This document shows, one piece after another, positions 1 through 5,759 of a stretch of DNA of 5,759 bases; the first letter of the stretch is position 1; the number at the start of each line of letters is the position of its first letter. The translations under genes and the position numbers were made by a program. Origin of the DNA: DATLFP01 sp035540955 (GTDB lineage Bacteria; Actinomycetota; Acidimicrobiia; Acidimicrobiales; CADCSY01); NCBI GenBank assembly GCA_035540955.1, contig DATLFP010000176.1, forward strand, positions 1 through 5,759. The letters are read 5' to 3'. The notes beneath the pieces are model-generated. The model saw only the letters and a list, made by a program, of their open reading frames with translations. It did no database searches and was not told the origin of the DNA.

Positions 1-655
1 GGCCGAGCTTGCGGGCCTGCTTCTCGTCGATGACCTCGGCGAGGAGCCCCACCCGGTCGGCGACGTCGGTGGCGGCCTTGGCCAGCGCCGCCGGCGGGAG
101 GTCGCCGGGCGGGGTGTTCACGAGGTCGCGGGCGAGCGCCACCGCCTCGGCCACCGCCGCGCCCCGCTCGGCGGCGGCCGTCGCCCGCTTGCCGCCCTTG
201 CCGACGATGGTGATCTCGGCCAGCGCCACCGGCTTGGGCTCGCTCTTGAACCGGGTGAAGCGGTAGGTGGCGAGGAGCGACCCCTCCGTCGCGGCCTGGG
301 CCGCCCGCGCCTTGTCGGCGTCGTCGGGGAGCGCCTCGAGCAGGTGCGACACGACCGCCGACCGCTTCGCCGCCGCCCGGGCCAGCACCCCCGACGCCCG
401 GCGGATGACCTCGGCGTCGACGTCGCGGCGCGGGCCGACGCCGACGGCGATCACCGTGGCACCGTCGGCCCCCGGCAGGGTGACGACCTCGCCGACCTTC
501 GCCTCGTAGCCCCGCGCCCGCAGGTGCCCCACGTCGAGCACCGCGTCGCCGGCCGCCGTCACCTCGAGCCCGGCGAAGACGGGGACGCCGATCACCTCGG
601 CGTCGGGCGGGGCGGTGGCGACCAGGGTGACGGCCGGACCGGTGGTGGGGGGCAT
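1..655 (-). CDS. pepA: Leucyl aminopeptidase (peptidase family M17), N-terminal part, cut by the window edge
   Basis: This is the first 218 codons of a cytosolic M17 metallo-aminopeptidase, which removes N-terminal residues from peptides during protein turnover. The ATG (655-653) is well supported. AAGGAG lies five bases upstream, and the start overlaps the stop of the preceding adenosyltransferase gene in TGATG. Residues 1 to about 150 form the alpha/beta N-terminal domain typical of the family, with strands such as AVTLVAT, GATVIAVGVG and AEITIVGKGG. This is followed by the hallmark linker ARDLVNTPPGDLPPAALA (about residues 175-192), which opens the M17 catalytic domain. The di-metal ligands and catalytic Lys/Arg lie further downstream, outside the window, so activity cannot be judged. 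It is the third gene of a coupled minus-strand unit, and its functional tie to the adenosyltransferase is not obvious. The identification is secure from the NTPPGDL region. Some annotations call such proteins simply M17 family metallopeptidase. Confidence 0.93.
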   Translation of the reverse strand, partial: MPPTTGPAVTLVATAPPDAEVIGVPVFAGLEVTAAGDAVLDVGHLRARGYEAKVGEVVTLPGADGATVIAVGVGPRRDVDAEVIRRASGVLARAAAKRSAVVSHLLEALPDDADKARAAQAATEGSLLATYRFTRFKSEPKPVALAEITIVGKGGKRATAAAERGAAVAEAVALARDLVNTPPGDLPPAALAKAATDVADRVGLLAEVIDEKQARKLG

Positions 656-1206
656 CAGGGCTCCTTCGCGAGCAGGGTCGAGTCGGCTTCCTGCCAGCGG
701 GCCATCGCCCACAGCAGGTCGGACAGGCGGTTCAGGTAGGCGACGGCGTGGGAGCCGTCGACGGCGACGGCCAGCGAGTCGCGCTCGGCCCGCCGCACCA
801 CCGTGCGGGCGACGTCGAGGGCGGCGCCGGTCCGCGTCCCGCCGGGGATGACGAAGTCGGCCGGCATCGGGAACCGGGCGAGGAGGTCGTCGATGATCGG
901 CTCGAGCGCGCTCACCATGCCGTCGGTCACCTTCGTTGTACCGGGTGTGAGCTTGTGGTGGTTCTCCGGCGCGGTGGCGAGCTCGGCCATGCACACGTAG
1001 AGGTCGCGCTCGAGCCGCGTCAGCAGCTCGTCGAGCTCGCTCCCCCGCTCCGCCTCGGCCCTGGCGACACCGAGCGCGGCTTGCGCCTCGTCGACGGCGC
1101 CGTAGGCGCGGGGCGCGGGCGCGTCCTTGCGGACCCTCCCGCCGTAGAACAGGCCGGTGGTGCCGTCGTCGCCGGTGCGCGTGTAGACGCGCGGCGATTC
1201 ACTCAC
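655..1206 (-). CDS. pduO: Cob(I)alamin adenosyltransferase, PduO/MMAB type
   Basis: A 183-residue enzyme that transfers the 5'-deoxyadenosyl group of ATP to cob(I)alamin, giving adenosylcobalamin. It is cytosolic and trimeric in characterised relatives. The family signatures appear in order: the N-terminal ATP loop YTRTGDDGTTGL (8-19), the helix motif AVDEAQAALG (37-46), DFVIPGGT (117-124), the arginine-rich helix ARTVVRRAER (133-142) and YLNRLSDLLWAMAR (157-170). Full length matches the usual 180-190 residues. The GTG start (1206-1204) is chosen because it begins a few residues before the conserved Y-T-R-T-G block. It also overlaps the upstream AI-2E stop as GTGA, and GGAGGT lies 12 bases upstream. 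The open frame extends further upstream, but that stretch is antisense-type noise inside the neighbouring gene. Two family positions differ from the common form: DEAQAALG in place of DELNS-type, and ALDVART in place of ALHVART. The ATP-loop and Arg/Glu residues are intact, so I expect it to be active. The gene symbol follows the PduO family; other annotations use cobO or cobA for this activity, although those belong to an unrelated fold. Confidence 0.95.
   Translation of the reverse strand: MSESPRVYTRTGDDGTTGLFYGGRVRKDAPAPRAYGAVDEAQAALGVARAEAERGSELDELLTRLERDLYVCMAELATAPENHHKLTPGTTKVTDGMVSALEPIIDDLLARFPMPADFVIPGGTRTGAALDVARTVVRRAERDSLAVAVDGSHAVAYLNRLSDLLWAMARWQEADSTLLAKEP
661..666 (-). promoter_or_regulatory. 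Ribosome binding site for pepA
   Basis: AAGGAG on the minus strand (666 to 661) is a near-perfect anti-16S match five bases before the pepA ATG. It lies inside the last codons of the upstream adenosyltransferase gene (...AKEP-stop). This fixes the pepA start and supports coupled translation of the two genes. Confidence 0.85.
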
Positions 1207-2249
1207 GCCTCGGACGCTACCTCCGCCTCGCCGGCCACCTCGTCGGCGACGGCGAGAGCCGCGACGGCAGCGACGAAGCCGATGATGGCGCCCCCGATGC
1301 CGTAGAGCTCGAGGCCGACCATGGCGACGGCGACGGTGACGAACGGGCCGACGTGCAACGAGCGCCGCTCGACGGCCGGGTGGAGGACGAGCGCCTCGAA
1401 CACCTGCCAGCCGAGCAGGACGGCGGCGACCGCCACCGTCTGCCACGCGGGAGACGTCGCCGCCGCCAGCAGGATCAGCGGCGCGGCGCCGAGCACCACC
1501 CCCAGCAGGGGGATGAGGTCGACGAGCGCCATCCACACCGCGAGCGGCGCTCGCCCGGGCAGGTCGAGGAGACGTGCGCACGCAAATGCGAGGAGGCCCG
1601 CCATCGCCGCCATGGCCATCGACCCCGTGAGGTAGCGCCAGGCGCGGTGGTAGGCGGCGACCGCGATGACCCCGGCCCGCTCCCGCCGCGCCGGCGGCAG
1701 CTGGCGGGCGGCGGCGCCGAGCAGGCGCGGCCCGTGGATGAGGAAGAAGATCGTGAGCACGCCGGTGGCGAGGAACGCCACGCCACGGGTGGCGGCGGCC
1801 CGCAGCGCGTCGTCGACGTCGCCGCCGCGCAGGCGCTCCGGCAGCTCGCGCACGAACGTCTCGACGCGCGCCGCCAGCTGCGCCTCGGTGGCCGCCTCAC
1901 CGAACCGCTCCGACCGCTCGATCGAGCGCGCCGCCCGCGGGAGGTCGCGCTGGAGCTCGCGCAGCTGCTCGCCGACGTCGTCGACCACCCGCCACCCGAT
2001 GAACGCGGCGAGGCCGACGGTCGCGATGACCACGAGCGCGAGCGCGAGCCCGCGCGGCATGCGCCGATCGAGCATGCCCACGACGGGATGCAGGACGGCG
2101 GCCAGCGTCGCCGCCACCACGATCCAGCCGAGGACGCGGGTGGACGCCGCCACCAGTGCGAGCCCCGCCACCGTGGCCGCGAGCATGGCGACGGCGAGCA
2201 CGATCGAACGGCTGCCGACGTGCAGCCGGGTGCGCGGGCTCGCGGACAA
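1203..2249 (-). CDS. AI-2E family transporter-like membrane protein (minus-strand paralogue)
   Basis: A polytopic inner-membrane protein of the AI-2E/UPF0118 family (PF01594). Characterised members include the AI-2 exporter TqsA and some Na+/H+ antiporters, but the substrate cannot be assigned here. With a TTG start at 2249 it has 348 residues. There are two N-terminal membrane segments (about 16-35 and 38-57, ending in VLHPVV), a third at 68-86, and a long charged amphipathic stretch (about 87-155, with RELPERL). Further hydrophobic segments follow from 156 to the C-terminus, including the family re-entrant motif ALVDLIPLLG (241-250) and WQVFEALVLHPAV (281-293). The tail is acidic. The start is uncertain. 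No candidate has a good Shine-Dalgarno site: ATG 2186 and GTG 2201 would cut into the first membrane helix, while GTG 2294 and ATG 2312 would overlap the divergent gene. TTG 2249 keeps a basic cytoplasmic N-terminus and sits eight bases behind a TANNNT element. The family's E-N-N motif is replaced by E-A-L, so this copy is diverged. It heads a coupled unit with the adenosyltransferase and pepA. Confidence 0.85.
   Translation of the reverse strand: MSASPRTRLHVGSRSIVLAVAMLAATVAGLALVAASTRVLGWIVVAATLAAVLHPVVGMLDRRMPRGLALALVVIATVGLAAFIGWRVVDDVGEQLRELQRDLPRAARSIERSERFGEAATEAQLAARVETFVRELPERLRGGDVDDALRAAATRGVAFLATGVLTIFFLIHGPRLLGAAARQLPPARRERAGVIAVAAYHRAWRYLTGSMAMAAMAGLLAFACARLLDLPGRAPLAVWMALVDLIPLLGVVLGAAPLILLAAATSPAWQTVAVAAVLLGWQVFEALVLHPAVERRSLHVGPFVTVAVAMVGLELYGIGGAIIGFVAAVAALAVADEVAGEAEVASEA
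1219..1224 (-). promoter_or_regulatory. Probable ribosome binding site for the adenosyltransferase gene
   Basis: GGAGGT on the minus strand (1224 to 1219) lies 12 bases before the GTG at 1206, inside the 3' end of the upstream AI-2E gene. The spacing is longer than ideal. With the GTGA overlap, termination-reinitiation probably also contributes to translation of this gene. Confidence 0.5.
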
Positions 2250-2256
2250 CGGGGCG

Positions 2257-2262
2257 TACCGT
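2257..2262 (+). promoter_or_regulatory. Putative -10 element for the rightward AI-2E gene (leaderless start)
   Basis: TACCGT matches TANNNT and is followed by six bases (accggc) and then the GTG at 2269. That is the spacing expected for a leaderless mRNA whose first base is the G of the start codon. There is no Shine-Dalgarno sequence before this GTG, which fits. It overlaps the opposing -10 element by five bases. Confidence 0.5.
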
Positions 2263-2263
2263 A
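2258..2263 (-). promoter_or_regulatory. Putative -10 element for the leftward unit (AI-2E, adenosyltransferase, pepA)
   Basis: TACGGT on the minus strand (2263 to 2258) matches the actinobacterial TANNNT -10 consensus. It ends eight bases before the TTG at 2249, so transcription would begin at or beside the start codon. No convincing -35 is visible. The match is short, so this remains a candidate. Confidence 0.4.
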
Positions 2264-2268
2264 CCGGC

Positions 2269-3399
2269 GTGCCGGATCGGCCCGAGGGAGCCACTGACGG
2301 TCGCGACGTCATCGACGTCGAGCTCGACTGGCGCTCGATCGCCATGTTCCTCGCCGCCTTCGTCGCGTTCATCGCCCTGTCGGGTCTCCTCCGCCACGCC
2401 ACGCGATCGCTCACGTGGATCGGCCTCGGCACCCTCCTCGCACTCGCCCTCGACCCGCTCGTCACCCGGCTGCAGGCGCGGGTGGGGGGCCGGCGGCCGG
2501 TGGCGGTCGGCGCCGTGCTCACCGGCTTCCTCCTGGCGCTCGCCGCGCTCGTGGCGCTGTTCGGACCGCCGGCCGCCCGCCAGGCCGGCAACCTCAGCCG
2601 CGAGCTGCCCGAGGTCGTGGCCGAGCTCGAGTCGCTCCCGCTCGTCGGCAACGCCCTCCGCGACAACGACGTGCCGGCGAAGGTCGAGGAGTTCCTCGAG
2701 GAGCTGCCGCGGCGGCTGGCGGGCGACACCACGCCGATCGAGAACGCCGGCCGCTCCCTCGCCGGCGGCGCGCTGGCGGCCACCGCCACGGTGCTGGCCG
2801 CCATCACCCTGCTGCTCGACGGCGACCGGCTGCTGCGCCACCTCCGGCGCCTGGTCCCGGCCCAGCGCCGCGACGCCGCCGACCGCGTCGGCCGCCTCGC
2901 CTACCGGTCGATCGGCCAGTACTTCGCCGGGTCGGTGCTCGTCGCCGCCATCGCCGGGGTGGTCGTGGCGTCCGTCGGCCTCATCCTCGGCGTGCCCCTC
3001 GCCCCGCTGGCGGGGGCGTGGGTGGCGGTGTTCAACCTCGTGCCCCAGATCGGCGGGGCCGTGGGGGGCATCCCGTTCGTGCTGCTGGGCCTCACCCAGG
3101 GCGCCGGCACCGGCATCGCGTGCGCCGTGTTCTTCGTGCTCTACCTGCAGTTCGAGAACAACATCCTGTCGCCGCTGGTCGTCGGCCGATCCGTCGACCT
3201 GTCGCCGCCGGCGACGATGACGGCGGCGCTCGTGGGCGTCTCCGCGGCCGGCGTGGTCGGCGCCCTCGTCTCGGTGCCGCTCCTCGGCGCGGCCAAGGCC
3301 GTCTATGCCGAGGTCCGGGGCGGGCGGCTCACCGAGCCGGACCCCGACGAGGCCGACGACGAGCCCAAAGAAGCGAGGACCGGGCCGGCCCCGTCGTAG
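2269..3399 (+). CDS. AI-2E family transporter-like membrane protein (plus-strand paralogue)
   Basis: A 376-residue inner-membrane protein of the AI-2E/UPF0118 family; the substrate is unknown. A short acidic N-terminus (1-22) precedes membrane segments at about 24-41, 48-61 (ending LALDPLV) and 78-98. A charged soluble stretch follows (about 100-168, with EEFLEELPRRLAG), then further hydrophobic segments to about residue 347. The family motifs are textbook: NLVPQIGGAVGGIP from residue 256, and QFENNILSPLVVGRSV with E296, N297 and N298. The C-terminal 25 or so residues are hydrophilic and strongly acidic (EPDPDEADDEPKE), presumably cytoplasmic. GTG 2269 is chosen for its position right behind a TANNNT -10. 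GTG 2230 upstream lies within the divergent gene, and ATG 2344 would remove the N-terminal tail and start inside the first helix. It matches the divergent neighbour over its whole length, with clearly low identity, so the two look like an old duplication. metH follows after 11 bases. Confidence 0.92.
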   Translation: MPDRPEGATDGRDVIDVELDWRSIAMFLAAFVAFIALSGLLRHATRSLTWIGLGTLLALALDPLVTRLQARVGGRRPVAVGAVLTGFLLALAALVALFGPPAARQAGNLSRELPEVVAELESLPLVGNALRDNDVPAKVEEFLEELPRRLAGDTTPIENAGRSLAGGALAATATVLAAITLLLDGDRLLRHLRRLVPAQRRDAADRVGRLAYRSIGQYFAGSVLVAAIAGVVVASVGLILGVPLAPLAGAWVAVFNLVPQIGGAVGGIPFVLLGLTQGAGTGIACAVFFVLYLQFENNILSPLVVGRSVDLSPPATMTAALVGVSAAGVVGALVSVPLLGAAKAVYAEVRGGRLTEPDPDEADDEPKEARTGPAPS

Positions 3400-3402
3400 C
3401 CT
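3397..3402 (+). promoter_or_regulatory. Putative -10 element for metH, overlapping the upstream stop codon
   Basis: TAGCCT fits TANNNT. Its first three bases are the TAG stop of the AI-2E gene. Eight bases then lead to the metH ATG, and there is no Shine-Dalgarno motif in the 11-base gap (cttggcggcc precedes the ATG). This suggests that metH may be transcribed separately as a leaderless message, besides any read-through from the AI-2E gene. No -35 is clear. Confidence 0.4.
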
Positions 3403-3410
3403 TGGCGGCC

Positions 3411-5759
3411 ATGTCCGCATTCCTGGAGGCCGCACGCGAGCGCGTGGTGATCTACGACGGCGCCTTCGGGACGTTCATGCAGGCCAAGGACCTGACCCCC
3501 GACGACTTCGGGGGCCCGGCGCTCGAGGGCTGCAACGAGATGCTCGTGCTCACCCGCCCCGACCTGGTCGCCGAGATGCACGACGCGTTCTTCGGGGTGG
3601 GCTGCGACATCGTGGAGACCGCCACCTTCGGTGCGTTCGCCGTCCCCCTCGCCGAGTACGGCCTCGCCGACCGGACGCACGAGATCAACGTGGCCGCCGC
3701 CCGCATCGCCCGCGAGGTTGCGTCGGGCTATCCGGGCCGCTGGGTGTCGGGATCGATCGGTCCCGGCACGAAGATGCCGACGCTCGGCCACATCACCTTT
3801 GCCGAGCTGCGCGACGCCTACGAGGTGCAGGCGCGCGGCCTGCTCGAGGGCGGCGTCGACGTGCTCCTCGTCGAGACGCAGTACGACCTGCTCGGGGCCA
3901 AGGCGGGGATGATCGCCTGCCGGCGGGCCATGGCCGCCACCGGCATCACCGTGCCCCTCCAGCTGCAGGTCACGATGGAGAACACCGGCCGCATGCTCGT
4001 CGGCACCGAGATCGGCGCCGCCCTCACCGCCCTCGAGGCGATGCGGCCCGACGTCTTCGGCATCAACTGCGCCACCGGCCCCACCGAGATGCACGAGCAC
4101 CTGCGCCACCTCGGCCGCCACTCGCGGGTGCCCGTCTCGTGCCTCCCGAACGCCGGCCTGCCGTCGGTCGTCGACGGGGCCATGCACTACGACGTCGGCC
4201 CCGACCAGCTCGCCGAGGCTCACGCCCGGTTCATCACCGAGTACGGCGTGAGCGTGGTCGGCGGGTGCTGCGGGTCGACGCCCGAGCACCTCCGGGCCGT
4301 GGTCGAGCGGTGCCGCGACCTCACGCCGGCACCCCGCGACCCGGTGCACGACCCCGGTCTCGCCTCGCTCTACAGCCACGTGCCCTACGACCAGGCGCCG
4401 TCGTACCTGTCGGTGGGCGAGCGGTCGAACTCCAACGGCTCGAAGCCGTTCCGCGAGGCGCTGCTGGCCGAGGACTGGGACGGCTGCGTCAAGGTCGGCC
4501 AGGCGCAGGTGGCCAAGGGCGCGCACGCGCTCGACCTGTGCGTCGACTACGTGGCCCGCGACGGCGAGGCCGACATGCGCGAGCTGGCGCCGCGGTACGC
4601 CACGCAGCTCACGGTGCCGCTGATGCTCGACTCGACCGAGCCCGGCGTCCTCGAGGAGGCGCTGCAGTGGATCGGCGGCAAGTCGATCCTCAACTCCGCC
4701 AACCTCGAGGAGGGCGAGGAGGAGGGCAAGCGCTTCGACCGCGTGATGCGCCTCGCCGCCGAGTACGGCTGCGCGGTCGTCGTGATGTGCATCGACGAGG
4801 AGGGCCAGGCCCGCACCGCCGAGCGCAAGTTCGAGATCGCGGCCCGCATCCGCGAGCTGGCGATCGAGCGCTACGGGCTGGCGCCCGAGGACCTCTTCTT
4901 CGACACCAACACGCTGCCGGTCACCACCGGCATGGAGGAGAGCCGGCGCGACGGCCTCGAGACGATCGAGGGGATCCGCCGCATCAAGACCGAGCTGCCC
5001 GACGTGCGCACGTCGCTCGGCATCTCGAACGTGAGCTTCGGCCTGAACCCCGCCGCCCGCCACGTCCTCAACTCGGTGTTCCTCCACGAGTGCCACCAGG
5101 CCGGGCTCGACGCGGCGATGGTCGACCCCGCCCGCATCCTGCCGATGAACAAGATCGACGAGCGGGCCCGCGAGGTGTGCCTCGACCTGATCTACGACCG
5201 CCGCGCCTCCGTGGCGAACGGGGATGACCGGGACTACGACCCGCTGCAGGAGCTGCTGAAGCTGTTCGAGGGCGTGAAGGCGTCGACGGTCGCCAAGGTC
5301 GACCGCTCGTCGATGCCGATCGAGGAGCGGCTCAAGGGCCGCATCATCGACGGCGACCGCGACGGCCTCGAGGCCGACCTCGAGGAGGCCATCGCCGCCA
5401 AGCCGGCGCTTGCCGTCATCAACGACGACCTGCTCGCCGGCATGAAGGTGGTCGGCGACCTGTTCGGGTCGGGCCAGATGCAACTGCCGTTCGTGCTCCA
5501 GTCGGCCGAGACGATGAAGGCCGCCGTCGCCTACCTCGAGCCGCACCTCGAGAAGAGCGACCAGGGCGGCAAGGGCCGCATCGTGCTGGCCACCGTCAAG
5601 GGCGACGTGCACGACATTGGCAAGAACCTCGTCGACATCATCCTCACCAACAACGGCTACGAGGTCGTCAACCTCGGCATCAAGGTGCCGATCAGCGAGA
5701 TGGTCGACAAGGCCGTCGAGGTGAAGGCCGACGCCATCGGCATGAGCGGCCTGCTCGTG
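3411..5759 (+). CDS. metH: Cobalamin-dependent methionine synthase, N-terminal 783 residues, cut by the window edge
   Basis: MetH transfers a methyl group from 5-methyltetrahydrofolate to homocysteine through enzyme-bound cobalamin, making methionine in the cytosol. The open frame runs from ATG 3411 to the window end without a stop. The homocysteine domain (about 1-310) starts with IYDGAFGTFMQ and carries the three zinc ligands C220 (INCATGP), C286 and C287 (GGCCGST). The pterin domain (about 325-610) starts at SVGERSNSNGSKPFREA, with E337, and contains LGISNVSFGLNPAARHVLNS. The cobalamin cap (about 635-725) has F685 and L692 in LFGSGQMQLPFVLQSAETMK, equivalent to E. coli F708 and L715. The cobalamin domain begins with GKGRIVLATVKGDVHDIGKN, where H734 is the lower cobalt ligand in DxHxxG. 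It breaks off at IGMSGLLV. The rest of that domain and the SAM reactivation domain lie beyond the edge. Its sequence resembles actinobacterial MetH closely. One oddity is ETATF at 69-73, where the family has ETNTF. All other visible catalytic residues are present. Confidence 0.97.
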   Translation, partial: MSAFLEAARERVVIYDGAFGTFMQAKDLTPDDFGGPALEGCNEMLVLTRPDLVAEMHDAFFGVGCDIVETATFGAFAVPLAEYGLADRTHEINVAAARIAREVASGYPGRWVSGSIGPGTKMPTLGHITFAELRDAYEVQARGLLEGGVDVLLVETQYDLLGAKAGMIACRRAMAATGITVPLQLQVTMENTGRMLVGTEIGAALTALEAMRPDVFGINCATGPTEMHEHLRHLGRHSRVPVSCLPNAGLPSVVDGAMHYDVGPDQLAEAHARFITEYGVSVVGGCCGSTPEHLRAVVERCRDLTPAPRDPVHDPGLASLYSHVPYDQAPSYLSVGERSNSNGSKPFREALLAEDWDGCVKVGQAQVAKGAHALDLCVDYVARDGEADMRELAPRYATQLTVPLMLDSTEPGVLEEALQWIGGKSILNSANLEEGEEEGKRFDRVMRLAAEYGCAVVVMCIDEEGQARTAERKFEIAARIRELAIERYGLAPEDLFFDTNTLPVTTGMEESRRDGLETIEGIRRIKTELPDVRTSLGISNVSFGLNPAARHVLNSVFLHECHQAGLDAAMVDPARILPMNKIDERAREVCLDLIYDRRASVANGDDRDYDPLQELLKLFEGVKASTVAKVDRSSMPIEERLKGRIIDGDRDGLEADLEEAIAAKPALAVINDDLLAGMKVVGDLFGSGQMQLPFVLQSAETMKAAVAYLEPHLEKSDQGGKGRIVLATVKGDVHDIGKNLVDIILTNNGYEVVNLGIKVPISEMVDKAVEVKADAIGMSGLLV

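Noticed and set aside
2250..2268. Cobalamin or SAM riboswitch ahead of metH or the adenosyltransferase
   Set aside because: The non-coding gaps are about 19 and 11 bases, far too short. No B12-box-like conserved stretch is visible upstream of either unit.
1353..2297. A 314-residue plus-strand open frame opposite the leftward AI-2E gene
   Set aside because: It lacks hydrophobic structure or any family motif and is composed of R, H, D, E and G. The opposite strand encodes a coherent membrane protein.
1203..2807. The leftward AI-2E frame extended to a start at 2807 (534 residues)
   Set aside because: The extra N-terminal residues are Ser/Arg/Pro/Thr-rich and lie antisense to the rightward AI-2E coding sequence. 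The family begins with the hydrophobic helix near position 2205.
3400..3410. Terminator between the rightward AI-2E gene and metH
   Set aside because: The gap is 11 bases, with no inverted repeat and no T-run.
1897..3435. A 512-residue minus-strand open frame covering the rightward AI-2E gene
   Set aside because: It is arginine/histidine/glutamate-rich low-complexity sequence antisense to a gene with clear family motifs. It is an effect of GC bias.
3305..5227. A 640-residue plus-strand open frame inside metH
   Set aside because: Its composition is almost entirely R, P, G, A and H. It is a frame-shifted shadow of metH, whose true frame runs off the window end.
3303..5612. A 769-residue open frame antisense to metH
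   Set aside because: It is rich in H, L, A, R, D and V in the low-complexity pattern typical of the antisense of a GC-rich gene. It matches no family and lies exactly opposite a well-conserved MetH frame.

Overview
The window is very GC-rich (well above 70% by eye) and coding nearly throughout, with strong G/C preference at third codon positions. The methionine synthase is of the actinobacterial type: its cap and B12-domain sequence reads much like what I recall of mycobacterial MetH. This suggests a high-GC actinobacterium. Several first genes appear to lack Shine-Dalgarno sites and sit just behind TANNNT -10 elements, which fits the leaderless mRNAs common in that phylum. The class (for example Acidimicrobiia) is only a guess.

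Layout. There are two divergent transcription units that meet at a very short promoter region near 2250-2268. Reading leftward (minus strand) are an AI-2E-family membrane protein (stop at 1203), a PduO-type ATP:cob(I)alamin adenosyltransferase (1206-655) and the N-terminal 218 residues of a leucyl aminopeptidase, PepA (655 to the left edge). The three minus-strand genes are tightly coupled: a 4-base GTGA overlap and then a 1-base TGATG overlap. Reading rightward (plus strand) are a second, diverged AI-2E-family protein (2269-3399) and, 11 bases later, metH (3411 to the right edge). The window holds 783 codons of metH, ending inside the cobalamin-binding domain.

How the genes relate. Two cobalamin enzymes flank the transporter pair. 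The adenosyltransferase makes adenosylcobalamin, and MetH uses methylcobalamin to methylate homocysteine. Both act on cob(I)alamin. I see no cobalamin riboswitch, and there is almost no non-coding space to hold one. Whether the two AI-2E proteins have anything to do with cobalamin or methionine metabolism is open.

The most notable non-coding feature is the 7-bp element TACCGTA at 2257-2263. It matches TANNNT on both strands and so could drive both AI-2E genes from overlapping -10 elements. I found no mobile elements, CRISPR arrays, RNA genes, notable repeats or convincing terminators, and no clearly new system. This is mostly a housekeeping region, and the interest lies in its compact regulatory architecture and in the divergent paralogue pair.
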